NCBI RefSeq assembly: GCF_028692895.1
Contig: NZ_JAQUWN010000031.1
Span: forward strand, 1-33,226
DNA: 33,226 nucleotides
DNA from: Pseudodesulfovibrio sp.
GTDB taxonomy: Bacteria > Desulfobacterota > Desulfovibrionia > Desulfovibrionales > Desulfovibrionaceae
Direction: 5' to 3'
Below the pieces are notes generated by a model, which did not search any database, was not told where the DNA came from, and saw nothing but the letters and a program-made list of their open reading frames with translations. Both the position numbers and the translations under genes were made by a program. Below are positions 15,158-23,250 of this stretch, piece after piece (the stretch's first letter is position 1; each line of letters opens with the position of its first letter).

Positions 15158-15366
15158 GGGCCCGCGAAGCGGGAAAGGCCCGGCCTTGCGCCGCCTTTCC
15201 CCCTGCCCAGTTATTGACTTGAGTTTTTTACGATAAAACAGATCACGTCTCCGCCTTTTCCGAACGCGCGCAGCGCCGCGGACAGGTTCGGGAGGGGAGC
15301 GGGGACTGGGTCCGGGGAATGGAAGGGGGCGCGCCCGCTTCACTCCCCGGCCGCCGGAGGCTTTCC
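15158..15366 (+). other. pheS-pheT intergenic spacer
   Basis: 209 bp, long for this gene pair. It contains an AT-rich block at 15211-15240 with TTGACT (15214-15219) that could be a promoter for pheT, although no -10 at correct spacing is convincing, and the pheT ribosome site GGAGG just before 15367. No gene was seen. Confidence 0.4.
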
Positions 15367-17766
15367 ATGCTTGTCAGCTTGAACTGGTTGCGCGAGTTCG
15401 TCCCCTACGAGGGGGAGGTCCAGGCGCTTGGCGACAAACTCACCATGCTCGGCCTGGAGCTGGACGGCATCGTCGATCCGTTCGCACCGGTGAAGGACGT
15501 CGTGGTCGGCCGCGTGGTCGAGTGCGAGGAGCACCCCGAGTCCGACCACCTGCACGTCTGCACCGTGGACGTGGGCGGGCCCGAGACGCTGGGCATCGTC
15601 TGCGGCGCGCCCAACGTGGCCAAGGGCCAGACCGTGCCCGTGGCCATGGTCGGCACCACCATGCCCGACGGCCTGGTCATCAAGAAGGCCAAGCTCCGGG
15701 GCGTCAAGTCCTGCGGCATGATCTGCTCCGAGCGCGAACTCGGGTTTTCCGAGGACCATGAGGGCATCTGGGTCCTGGGCGACGACCTCAAGGTCGGCGA
15801 CAAGCTGGTGGACGCCCTGGGCCTCGAGCGCGTGGTCTTCGATTTCGACATCACGCCCAACCGCGCGGACTGCCTGTCCATCCTCGGCTTCGCGCGCGAG
15901 ACCGCGCTGGCCTTCGACCTGCCCCTGACCCTGCCCCGGCTGAACCTGGTGGAGTCCGGCGGCGACGTCAACGAACAGATCACCATCAGGATCGACGACC
16001 CCGAGCTCTGCCCGCTCTACAACGCCCGGATCATCCGCGACGTGACCACGAAAAAGGGCCCGGACTGGATGCGCTTCAAGCTGCTGGCGCTCGGCCAGCG
16101 GCCCATCTCCAACATCGTCGACTGCACCAACTACATCATGTTCGAGCTGGGGCAGCCGCTTCATTCCTTCGACTACGACCGCATCGCTGGCAAGACCATC
16201 CGCGTGGCACCGGCCAGCGACGGCATGAAGTTCACCACCCTGGACGGCACGGAGCGCACCCTGACCGGCGCGGACCTGCTGATCTGGGACGGCGACAAGC
16301 CGGTCGGCCTGGCGGGCGTCATGGGCGGCCTCAACTCCGAGATGTCCGCCGAGGCGAGGAACGTCCTGCTGGAGGCCGCCGTGTTCCGGCCGGGCACCAT
16401 CCGCAAGACCGCGCGCCGCCTGGCCCTGCCGTCCGACGCCTCCTACCGCTTCGAGCGCGGCGTGGACCAGGTCATGAATCGGTTCTGCATCGACCGGGCG
16501 GCCCAGCTCATGTCCGAGACCTCGGGCGGCAAGGTCGTCGCGGGCGTGGCCTCCAACGAGCCGCGTCCCTGGAAGGACCGGGTCCACGGCTACCGCCACG
16601 ACCGCTGCATGCGCCTGCTCGGCCTGGATCTGGAAAAGGATTTCGCCAAGAGGGTCTTCGAGGGCGAGGGCTGCGCCGTGGACGACACGAACCCGGACAA
16701 CTGGTCCGTGTCCTCGCCGTCCCACCGGCTGGACCTGGAGCGCGAGGTCGACCTCTATGAGGAAGTGGGCCGGGTCTACGGCCTGGACCGCATCCCGGCC
16801 GTGTTGCCCAAGGTGGCCAAGGCCCTGGAAGGGGGCGTGGCCGACTCCGAGTACGGGTTCATCCGCTCCATCAAGCTCTGGGGCGCGGGCGTGGGCCTGA
16901 ACGAGGCCATCAACTATTCTTTCGTGGGCGACGAGGACCTGGACCGGCTTCAACTGCCGTTTGATGGCCGCGTGCACATCGCCAACCCCCTGAGCGAGGA
17001 CCAGAACGTCATGCGCACGCACCTGGCTCCGGGGCTGCTCAACACGCTCAAGTACAACATGGCCCACGGCAACGGCCACATCCGCGTCTTCGAGGTGGCC
17101 AAGCGGTTCTTCGCCGACGCCGAGTCCGAGACCGAGACCCGCGAGCGCCTCGGCCTGGGCATCCTGCTCTACGGCCCGCGCCACGCCGCCGACTGGCCGT
17201 GGGGCGCCGCCGACGTGGACTACCTGGACATCAAGGGCCATGTCGAGCACCTGGTCCGAAACCACCTCAAGCTGTCCGAGCCCGAGTTTGAACTGGCCAA
17301 GGACCACGCCTTCCTGGAGCCGTGCGTGGAGGTGCGCATCGACGGCGCGCTGGCGGGCCTGGTGGGCAAGGTCAAGGCCGAGATGGCCGACTTCTATCAC
17401 GCCCGCAAGGACGTCTGGCTGGCCGAGCTGGACCTGGACGTCCTCAAGGGACTGTCCGAGGCGCACGCCATCCGGTTCGCGCCCCTGCCCGTGTTCCCGC
17501 CCAGCCGCCGCGACGTGACGGTCATCGGTCCGGCCACGCTTACGGCCGGGGCCATCCGCAAGGTCATCGAGGGCGCGGGCGTGGACATCCTGGAGTCCGT
17601 GGAACTGGTGGCCGAATACGTGCCCGAGGGCAAGCAGGAAGAGCGCAACCTCTCCTTCCGCCTGACCTACCGCTCCGCCACCAAGACCCTCAAGGACAAG
17701 CAGGTGGACAAGGAGCACCAGCGGGTGCTGGAAGCCCTGCAAGCCAAGCTCCCCGTGCACTTTTAG
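15367..17766 (+). CDS. pheT: Phenylalanine-tRNA ligase beta subunit
   Basis: 799 residues (E. coli 795). The N-terminal LVSLNWLREFVPY is followed by the EMAP-type tRNA-binding domain (about 40-150, with HPESDHLHVCTVDVGG and IVCGAPNVAKG). The B3/B4 editing region, which hydrolyses Tyr-tRNA-Phe, contains FDITPNRADCLSILGFARE and VMGGLNSEM. The B5 and catalytic-like core with PSHRLDLEREVDLYEEVGR follow, then the C-terminal FDX-ACB domain (PVFPPSRRDVTVIG to the end). The ATG at 15367 has CCGGAGG 6-8 nt upstream. It is the last gene of the translation cluster, followed by a strong terminator. Confidence 0.97.
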   Translation: MLVSLNWLREFVPYEGEVQALGDKLTMLGLELDGIVDPFAPVKDVVVGRVVECEEHPESDHLHVCTVDVGGPETLGIVCGAPNVAKGQTVPVAMVGTTMPDGLVIKKAKLRGVKSCGMICSERELGFSEDHEGIWVLGDDLKVGDKLVDALGLERVVFDFDITPNRADCLSILGFARETALAFDLPLTLPRLNLVESGGDVNEQITIRIDDPELCPLYNARIIRDVTTKKGPDWMRFKLLALGQRPISNIVDCTNYIMFELGQPLHSFDYDRIAGKTIRVAPASDGMKFTTLDGTERTLTGADLLIWDGDKPVGLAGVMGGLNSEMSAEARNVLLEAAVFRPGTIRKTARRLALPSDASYRFERGVDQVMNRFCIDRAAQLMSETSGGKVVAGVASNEPRPWKDRVHGYRHDRCMRLLGLDLEKDFAKRVFEGEGCAVDDTNPDNWSVSSPSHRLDLEREVDLYEEVGRVYGLDRIPAVLPKVAKALEGGVADSEYGFIRSIKLWGAGVGLNEAINYSFVGDEDLDRLQLPFDGRVHIANPLSEDQNVMRTHLAPGLLNTLKYNMAHGNGHIRVFEVAKRFFADAESETETRERLGLGILLYGPRHAADWPWGAADVDYLDIKGHVEHLVRNHLKLSEPEFELAKDHAFLEPCVEVRIDGALAGLVGKVKAEMADFYHARKDVWLAELDLDVLKGLSEAHAIRFAPLPVFPPSRRDVTVIGPATLTAGAIRKVIEGAGVDILESVELVAEYVPEGKQEERNLSFRLTYRSATKTLKDKQVDKEHQRVLEALQAKLPVHF

Positions 17767-17786
17767 CCGGGGTTCCCTGAACGACG

Positions 17787-17820
17787 AAAAGCCCGCTTCC
17801 GAGGAAGCGGGCTTTTTTTT
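17787..17820. terminator. Rho-independent terminator, bidirectional
   Basis: 9-10-bp perfect stem (17791-17800 with 17803-17812) then eight T (17813-17820). Four A at 17787-17790 serve the opposite strand. It separates pheT (+) from the convergent charged-helix gene (-). Confidence 0.93.
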
Positions 17821-17846
17821 CATGGAGGTGGCGCGGGCGAAATTCG

Positions 17847-18257
17847 CTACTTCTTGCCCTTGCCCTTGCCGGAACCGGAGCCCTTGCTCTCCTTGCTCCA
17901 GGACTTTTCCTCCCTTTTCGAGGACTTCTCCTGCTGGCGCTGCTCCTTGTCCTGCCCGCGCTGCTCCTTGTCCTGCTCGCGCTGGCGCTCCCGCTCTTCC
18001 TTCTCCTGCTGGCGCTGCTCCTTGTCCTGTTCCCGTTGGCGTTCGCGTTCTTCCTTCTCACTGGCGCGCTGTTCCTCGTCCTGCTTGCGCTTGCGCTCCC
18101 GCTCCTCCTTTTCCTGGGCCCGCTGCTCCTGGGCCTGCTGCTTTTTTTGTTCCTTCGCCTCGGTCTTGTCGTTGGCGGCAAAGGCGCGGATGGCGGAACC
18201 GGCCACCACCGGCAAACAGATCAGGGCCTTGAGGGCGAATCGTCTGGTCATCGACAT
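17847..18257 (-). CDS. Exported, highly charged repeat protein (18-residue helical repeats), copy 1
   Basis: 136 residues. The N-terminus MSMTRRFALKALICLPVVAG with AFA-AND is a cleavable signal peptide, and TRRFALK resembles a twin-arginine motif. The mature part is nearly all Lys, Arg, Glu, Gln and Asp. Residues 49-102 are three 18-residue repeats of the type EKEERERQREQDKEQRQQ (DNA 17952-18113). 18 residues are exactly five alpha-helical turns, so an isolated ER/K-type helix or coiled coil is predicted. It ends in a KGSGSGKGKGKK tail. The ATG at 18257 has AAGGAG 9 nt upstream. The paralogue at 18432 has nearly the same signal peptide. The family is not recognised; a periplasmic spacer or binding protein is a guess. 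Confidence 0.8.
   Translation of the reverse strand: MSMTRRFALKALICLPVVAGSAIRAFAANDKTEAKEQKKQQAQEQRAQEKEERERKRKQDEEQRASEKEERERQREQDKEQRQQEKEERERQREQDKEQRGQDKEQRQQEKSSKREEKSWSKESKGSGSGKGKGKK
17952..18113 (-). repeat. Three in-frame 54-bp tandem repeats
   Basis: They encode residues 49-102 of the charged exported protein as three 18-codon units, the second and third differing at about one residue and the first at five or six. Such units can expand or contract by slippage while keeping the frame. Confidence 0.8.
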
Positions 18258-18431
18258 GGGAGAAATCTCCTTGTTGGCAGTTGAGTGGACGCCACTATAG
18301 CGCCATGCGTTTCACATTATCATTATAAATACGTTCGCGGGGCGGGAATGGTCACGGACCGGGGTGATATTGTCGAGGAAAAGCGGGGAATCCGGGCTCG
18401 TCCGCTCCGGCGGCGCGCGCCCGGCCACCCG
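18258..18431. other. Intergenic region between the two charged-helix genes
   Basis: 174 bp with an AT-rich block at 18313-18335. On the minus strand TATAGT (18301-18296) could be the -10 of the downstream gene, but the -35 is poor. No terminator was recognised for the upstream paralogue. Confidence 0.35.
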
Positions 18432-18785
18432 CTATTGGCCGCTTGTGCCGAGGGTTTCGTTGTAGTCGCGGCGTTCCTGGGTGCGGGCGTCCTGGCGGTC
18501 GTGCCGCTCCTGGCGGTCCTGGTCGCGCCACTCTTGCCGCTGGTCGCGCTGCTCCTGGCGGTCGCCGTCGTCCGGCCGCCGCCACTGCTCGCGCTGCTCC
18601 CGGCGTTCCTCGTACTGCCGGGAGGTCTGGTCACCCCACTGCCGGCGGTCCTGCATCCGCTGCTGCTGCAACTGCCGCCACTGTTGCGTGGCCTCGTCCT
18701 CCCCGGCCAGTGCGCAAAGGGCGGAACCGGCCGTCAGGGGCAGGCAGAGCAGAACCTTGAGGGCGAAGCGGCGGGTCATGGACAT
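18432..18785 (-). CDS. Exported, Arg/Gln-rich charged helical protein, copy 2
   Basis: 117 residues. The signal peptide MSMTRRFALKVLLCLPLTAG with ALA-GED is almost identical to that of the gene at 17847, while the mature part has diverged: QQWRQLQQQRMQDRRQWG, then Arg/Gln/Asp-rich repeats such as DRQEQRDQRQEWRDQDRQER with regularly placed Trp, ending NETLGTSGQ. It is expected to be one long alpha helix in the periplasm. The start is ATG 18785 (AGGAGG 6-7 nt upstream), not an ATG 20 codons earlier that would spoil the signal peptide. It is transcribed separately from the HD protein gene, which has its own terminator at 18892-18919. The family is not recognised. Confidence 0.78.
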   Translation of the reverse strand: MSMTRRFALKVLLCLPLTAGSALCALAGEDEATQQWRQLQQQRMQDRRQWGDQTSRQYEERREQREQWRRPDDGDRQEQRDQRQEWRDQDRQERHDRQDARTQERRDYNETLGTSGQ

Positions 18786-18891
18786 GGCGTGCCTCCTGGT
18801 TTCCGGCCGGGCCTGCCGGACGCGGGTTTTGCGCAACCCTAGCATGATCGCCCGTGTTCCGGAAGCGGGGAGGGCGTCGGGCGCCGGGCCG

Positions 18892-18919
18892 AAAAAAAGG
18901 GACCGGCGGAACCGGCCCC
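18892..18919 (-). terminator. Rho-independent terminator of the exported HD-domain gene
   Basis: On the minus strand an 8-bp stem with one mismatch (18899-18906 with 18912-18919), 5-nt loop, then seven T (18898-18892). Confidence 0.82.
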
Positions 18920-18942
18920 CTCGGTATTCGACGTGGCCCGGG

Positions 18943-20073
18943 CTAGGCCGGGACGACCACCGTGCGGACGGTGCGGACCAGTTCGTCCTCGCCCTTGGCG
19001 GCGTAGGTCTCGTACAGGGACATGGCCGTGACCTGGGAGAAGACGTAGTTGCGGAACTGGTTGAAGGGCTTCTTCTTGAGGTCGGCCTGGCTGATGCCGT
19101 AGTCGCGCACCGCGACCTTTTCCAGCACCGGGAGGACCCACTGGACCGCGGGCACGGTCAGGACCCAGTCGTGGTCGCCGAGGTGTGTGACGAATCCTTC
19201 CTGGCGGCGGGGCAGAGGCAGGGTCTTGCCGTCTTGCGCGAGCAGGCCGCGCTTGACCGGGTCCACGCCCGCGATGACGGCGGCCGCCTGGAGCCAGCCC
19301 ACCACCTGGGCCTCGTCGGCCGGGGTGCGCGGGTGGTTGTGGGCGCAGGCCTGGGCCACCACGACGTCGGCGGGCAGGCCCCGGACGATGGACTCGGCCA
19401 CGCTCAGGGTGTGGTGCTCGCCGGTGCCCGCCAGCTTCAGCTCGGTGCGCGACTCGCCGTTCGCGTCCCACTGGAAGACCCACGGCTTGTGCAGGTCGTG
19501 CAGAAGCTGGGCGGCCAGGACCACGTCGCGGTCGAGCAGGTAGTCGTAGACCGAGCGGTAGCCGTCGTAAATGGACAGGGAGACGCGGACGTTGAGGTCG
19601 GTGTGGGTGGCCAGTCCGCCGGGATAGGCGTGGTGGCTCTGGTAGCCGCTGCCGGGCGCGGAATAGAAGGGCTGCGAGGCCCTGGCCGGATCGGCCGAGG
19701 CCGGGAGGAAATCCTTTTCCGCCACGTCCTTGAGCAGCCCCTTGGCGGTCAGTTCCTTGTAGACGGCTTTTTTCTCGGACGCGCCCATGCCCTTCATCAG
19801 GGTCGGGGCAGGGTTGTCCAGGATGGCCAGCACCGCGTTGCGGATGCCGGGGTTGCGGATCTGCCCGGCGTTCCGCCGGATGTTTTGCCAGGCGGCGGAG
19901 ACCGGGGCCGAGGCCTCGGCCATGGCCTGCGGGCTCATCTCCAAGCAGGCGTCCAGGGTGCGGGCGCAGGGGGAGGCGAGGGCCGGGACGGCGTGGGCGG
20001 CGGCCACGGCGGCGACGCCCGCCATGGCTCCAAGTTTCAGGAAATCGCGGCGATTGACGGTATCTGAGGACAT
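18943..20073 (-). CDS. Tat-exported HD-domain metal-dependent phosphohydrolase-like protein
   Basis: 376 residues. The N-terminus has a textbook twin-arginine signal, VNRRDFLKLGAMAGVAAVAAA, with cleavage expected near residue 34, so the folded protein goes to the periplasm. The core has HD-type metal ligands in order: SHHAYPGGLATHTDLN (H147, H148, H157), LLHDLHKPW (H192, D193), GEHHTLS (H220, H221) and CAHNHP (H245, H247). HD proteins are usually cytoplasmic nucleotide or ppGpp hydrolases; export through Tat fits a cofactor-loaded enzyme but is unusual. The ATG at 20073 has AAGGAG 7 nt upstream. It is a single gene with a 229-bp upstream region. The substrate is unknown. Confidence 0.82.
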   Translation of the reverse strand: MSSDTVNRRDFLKLGAMAGVAAVAAAHAVPALASPCARTLDACLEMSPQAMAEASAPVSAAWQNIRRNAGQIRNPGIRNAVLAILDNPAPTLMKGMGASEKKAVYKELTAKGLLKDVAEKDFLPASADPARASQPFYSAPGSGYQSHHAYPGGLATHTDLNVRVSLSIYDGYRSVYDYLLDRDVVLAAQLLHDLHKPWVFQWDANGESRTELKLAGTGEHHTLSVAESIVRGLPADVVVAQACAHNHPRTPADEAQVVGWLQAAAVIAGVDPVKRGLLAQDGKTLPLPRRQEGFVTHLGDHDWVLTVPAVQWVLPVLEKVAVRDYGISQADLKKKPFNQFRNYVFSQVTAMSLYETYAAKGEDELVRTVRTVVVPA

Positions 20074-20267
20074 GTGTTTCTCCTTGGTTGTTGGATAACG
20101 ATGGGTGCTATCTACTTGAACTGGCAGTGCTTCTGGCGTCGAAGCCGTGTCGCGTCGGCCACGATGGGCGACGAACGGGTGAAGGCGGCGTGACAGGAGG
20201 AATGGTAGGTTTTATCGGCTGCCCGGCCCATCCGTCGACGGAGGTGCGGGACGAACCTGCAAATGCC
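20074..20267. other. Divergent intergenic region upstream of HD-domain gene and merR
   Basis: No gene and no strong minus-strand promoter were found; TTCAAG/TATCCA with 17-nt spacing near 20097-20125 is the best but weak candidate for the HD-domain gene. Confidence 0.35.
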
Positions 20268-20296
20268 TTGAGGGGGGACCGGCAATTTGCTATCTA
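20268..20296 (+). promoter_or_regulatory. Promoter of the MerR-family gene, start point at or next to the ATG
   Basis: TTGAGG (20268-20273), 17-nt spacer, TATCTA (20291-20296). With normal -10 to +1 spacing transcription begins around 20302-20304, i.e. at the ATG (20303), so the mRNA would be leaderless. Confidence 0.6.
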
Positions 20297-20302
20297 AGCG
20301 AA

Positions 20303-20611
20303 ATGGAAGATTTACGGGAGTTCAAGCGCTACAAGATCGGACAGGCCGCCCGCGAGGTCGGGGTCAAGACCTACGTGCTGCGCTTCTGGGAAGGGGAGTT
20401 CGACGAACTCGAACCCATCCGGACCGACAGCGGCCAGCGGCTCTACACCGAGGAGAACCTGGAAGTCGTCCGTGAGATCAAGCGGCTCCTCTACGACGAG
20501 GGGCTGACCATCGAGGGGGCCAAGAAGCGGCTGAACAGCCGGGCCCATGCCGACATCCTCCACGAAATCCGCGACGGGCTCGTCGAAATCAAGCGGCTCC
20601 TGCGGCGATAA
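20303..20611 (+). CDS. Short MerR-family transcriptional regulator
   Basis: 102 residues. The MerR-type winged helix-turn-helix KIGQAAREVGVKTYVLRFWEGEF ... RTDSGQRLYTEENLEVVREIKRLLYDEGLTIEGAKKRL occupies residues 10-80, followed by a short helix and no effector domain. No Cys is present, so it is not a metal sensor of the MerR/ZntR type; it resembles the small MerR proteins found next to translation genes (ihfA-pheT region) in many proteobacteria and deltaproteobacteria. No Shine-Dalgarno lies between the promoter and the ATG, which points to leaderless translation. The AsmA-like gene follows 29 bp downstream. The target is unknown, possibly its own operon. Confidence 0.87.
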   Translation: MEDLREFKRYKIGQAAREVGVKTYVLRFWEGEFDELEPIRTDSGQRLYTEENLEVVREIKRLLYDEGLTIEGAKKRLNSRAHADILHEIRDGLVEIKRLLRR

Positions 20612-20640
20612 TCCTCAACCGGACCCGAAAGGGACAAGCC

Positions 20641-22799
20641 ATGACCAAAGCGGTGCACATCACCTTGTGGACGGGCGGCATCCTGGCGGCGCTCATCGTC
20701 GTCGCCGTCGCCGTGTTCGCGGCCACCTTCGACATCAACGACTACAAGACGCGCATCGCCCAGGTGGTCCGCGACGAGACCGGCCGGACCCTGGACTTCA
20801 CCGGCGATCTCAAGCTCATGTTCTTTCCCCGCCTGGGCGTGGTGGTCCACGGCGCGACCCTGAGCAACGCGGCCGGGTTCGGCGACGGGCCCATGGCCAG
20901 CGTGAAGACGGCCGGGGCCACCTTCCGGCTGCGCCCGCTCCTTTCCGGCGACGTCCAGCTCTCGCGCCTCTACCTGGACGGCCTGACCCTGCGACTGGCC
21001 CGCAACGCCGAGGGCGTGACCAACTGGGCCGACCTGGCCGGGGACGACGCCAAGCCCGCGCCGGCCAAGCCCGCGTCCTCCAAGGGGATCGACCTGGACG
21101 TGGACGGCGTTACCGTGAAAGATTCCGCCATGAGCTGGGACGACCGCAAGGGCGACGCGTTTCTGGCCGTGAGCGACGTGGCGCTGGAGCTGGGCGCTGT
21201 GCGGGCGGGCGGGAGCTTCCCGCTCAAGGGCAGCCTCGTCTTTTCCTCCTCCAATCCCGAGGCGCGGGGCACGATCTCGATCTCGGGCACGGCCTCCCTG
21301 GCCCCTCGGGGCGAGTCCCTGACCCTGGCCGGGGCGGACGCCTCGGTCGCGGCCGAGGGCAAGGCCGTGCCGGGCGGCCAGGCCACGGCCCAGGCCAAGG
21401 CCGAATCCCTGACCCTGGCCGCGGGGCGGCTTGAGGCCAAGGGGCTGGCCCTTTCGGCCTACGGGGCCACGGTCCATTTCGACGGCTCCGTGGACGGCCT
21501 GGCCCAGGGCGTGGAGAAGCTGGTGGGCACGGTCGTGGTGGACCCGTTCGACGGCCGGGCGCTGTGGAAGAATCTGACCGGCCGGGAGCCAGCCACGGCG
21601 GACGCCAAGGCTCTGGCCCAGGTGGGAGGCACGGCCGTGGTGGCCTACACGCCCCGGTCTCTGGCCCTCAAGGGGCTCGACCTGACCGTGGACGGCAACG
21701 GCCTGCGCGGCGACGCCAAGGTGGCCGGTGACGAGAACGGCGTGTCCTGCTACGTCCGGCTCGATGGCGACACCGTGGACCTGGACCGCTACCTGCCCGC
21801 CGTGGAAAAGGCGGAGGGCGGCTCGGCCGGGGCCTCGGCCGGGGACGGACAGGGCCCGAGGATTCTCGATGCGAGGCTGCTGCGGCGGCTGACCGTGGAC
21901 GCGGAGGCCACCCTGGTCCGGCTGCACGTCATGGGCGTCTGGCTGGACAAGGTCAAGGCCGGGGCCCAGGGCCGGGACGGCCTGATCCGCCTGAACCCGG
22001 CCGAGGCGGAGCTCTACGGCGGCCACGTCTCCATGGCAGCAACCGTCAACGCCCTGACCGACCGGCCCCGCACCGACCTGCTCGCTTCCCTGGACAAGGT
22101 GGACGTGGGCCGGCTCTCCAAGGACGCGCTGGGCGAGGCGTCCTATGCCGGGAAGCTCGACTTCAAGGGCACCTTCGCCTGCGAGGGCGAGCGGCTCAGG
22201 CCCATGCTCGCGTCCATGAACGGCAAGTTCAACCTGGACCTCGCGGACGGCGTGTTCCCCGGCGTGGACCTGCTGGGCATGGCCCGGACCACCCAGGCGA
22301 GCGGCAAGCAGGAGGGCACGGTGGTGGCCTCGGCGAGCGACGCCACGCGCTTCGGCTCCATCACGGGCACGGGCGTCATCAAGAACGGCGTGCTGGAGAA
22401 CCGCGACCTGGACGTCAAGGCGCCGGGGTTGCGCGCGGCCGGGGAGGGCGCGGTTTCGCTGCCCACAGGCGCGATCAATTATCTGGTCAAGGTCAAGCTG
22501 GTTGCCTCGTCCCAGGGGCAGGGGGGCAAGTCGGGCAACGACATGCTCGGGATCATGGTGCCGGTGCGCGTCACCGGGACCGTGTCGGACCCGCACTACA
22601 GCGTCAGCCTGTCGGAATACGTCAAGGCGCTGGGCGGCGCGGTCATCGGCGTGGCCGGGACCGTGTTCAAGGGCGTCACCGGCGTCATAACCACCGTGGG
22701 CAAGACCCTCGTCGGCGCGGAGTCGTCCTCCGGCTCCGGCGGCGAGGCCGAAAACGGCCAAAAGAAAAACGGGTTGCACAACCTGTTCGGGTTATTCTG

Positions 22800-22800
<1 letters not shown>
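20641..22800 (+). CDS. AsmA family inner-membrane-anchored protein
   Basis: 719 residues. One N-terminal membrane anchor (about 7-28), FDINDYKTRIAQVVRDETGRTLDFTGDLKL just after it, and the AsmA pattern of long repetitive beta strands, with a C-terminal AsmA_2-like domain (DGVFPGVDLLGMART; GTGVIKNGVLENRDLDVKAP). AsmA-like proteins span the periplasm and are implicated in phospholipid transport to the outer membrane and in envelope integrity. It ends with a Ser/Gly-rich segment and a basic, hydrophobic tail. The ATG at 20641 has AAGGGA upstream. It overlaps the arsC-like gene by 1 nt (TGATG), so the two are coupled. Confidence 0.88.
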
Positions 22801-23219
<419 letters not shown>

Positions 23220-23236
23220 CGCCGGTCCACTGCGGT

Positions 23237-23250
23237 CCGGGCGCGCCCGG
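23237..23250. other. Perfect GC palindrome between convergent arsC and fliI
   Basis: CCGGGCGCGCCCGG directly abuts the fliI stop. There is no T-tract on either side; it may act as a bidirectional 3'-end hairpin. Confidence 0.45.

Noticed and set aside
15214-15240. Promoter for pheT in the AT-rich block
   Set aside because: TTGACT is present but no -10 at proper distance could be defended.
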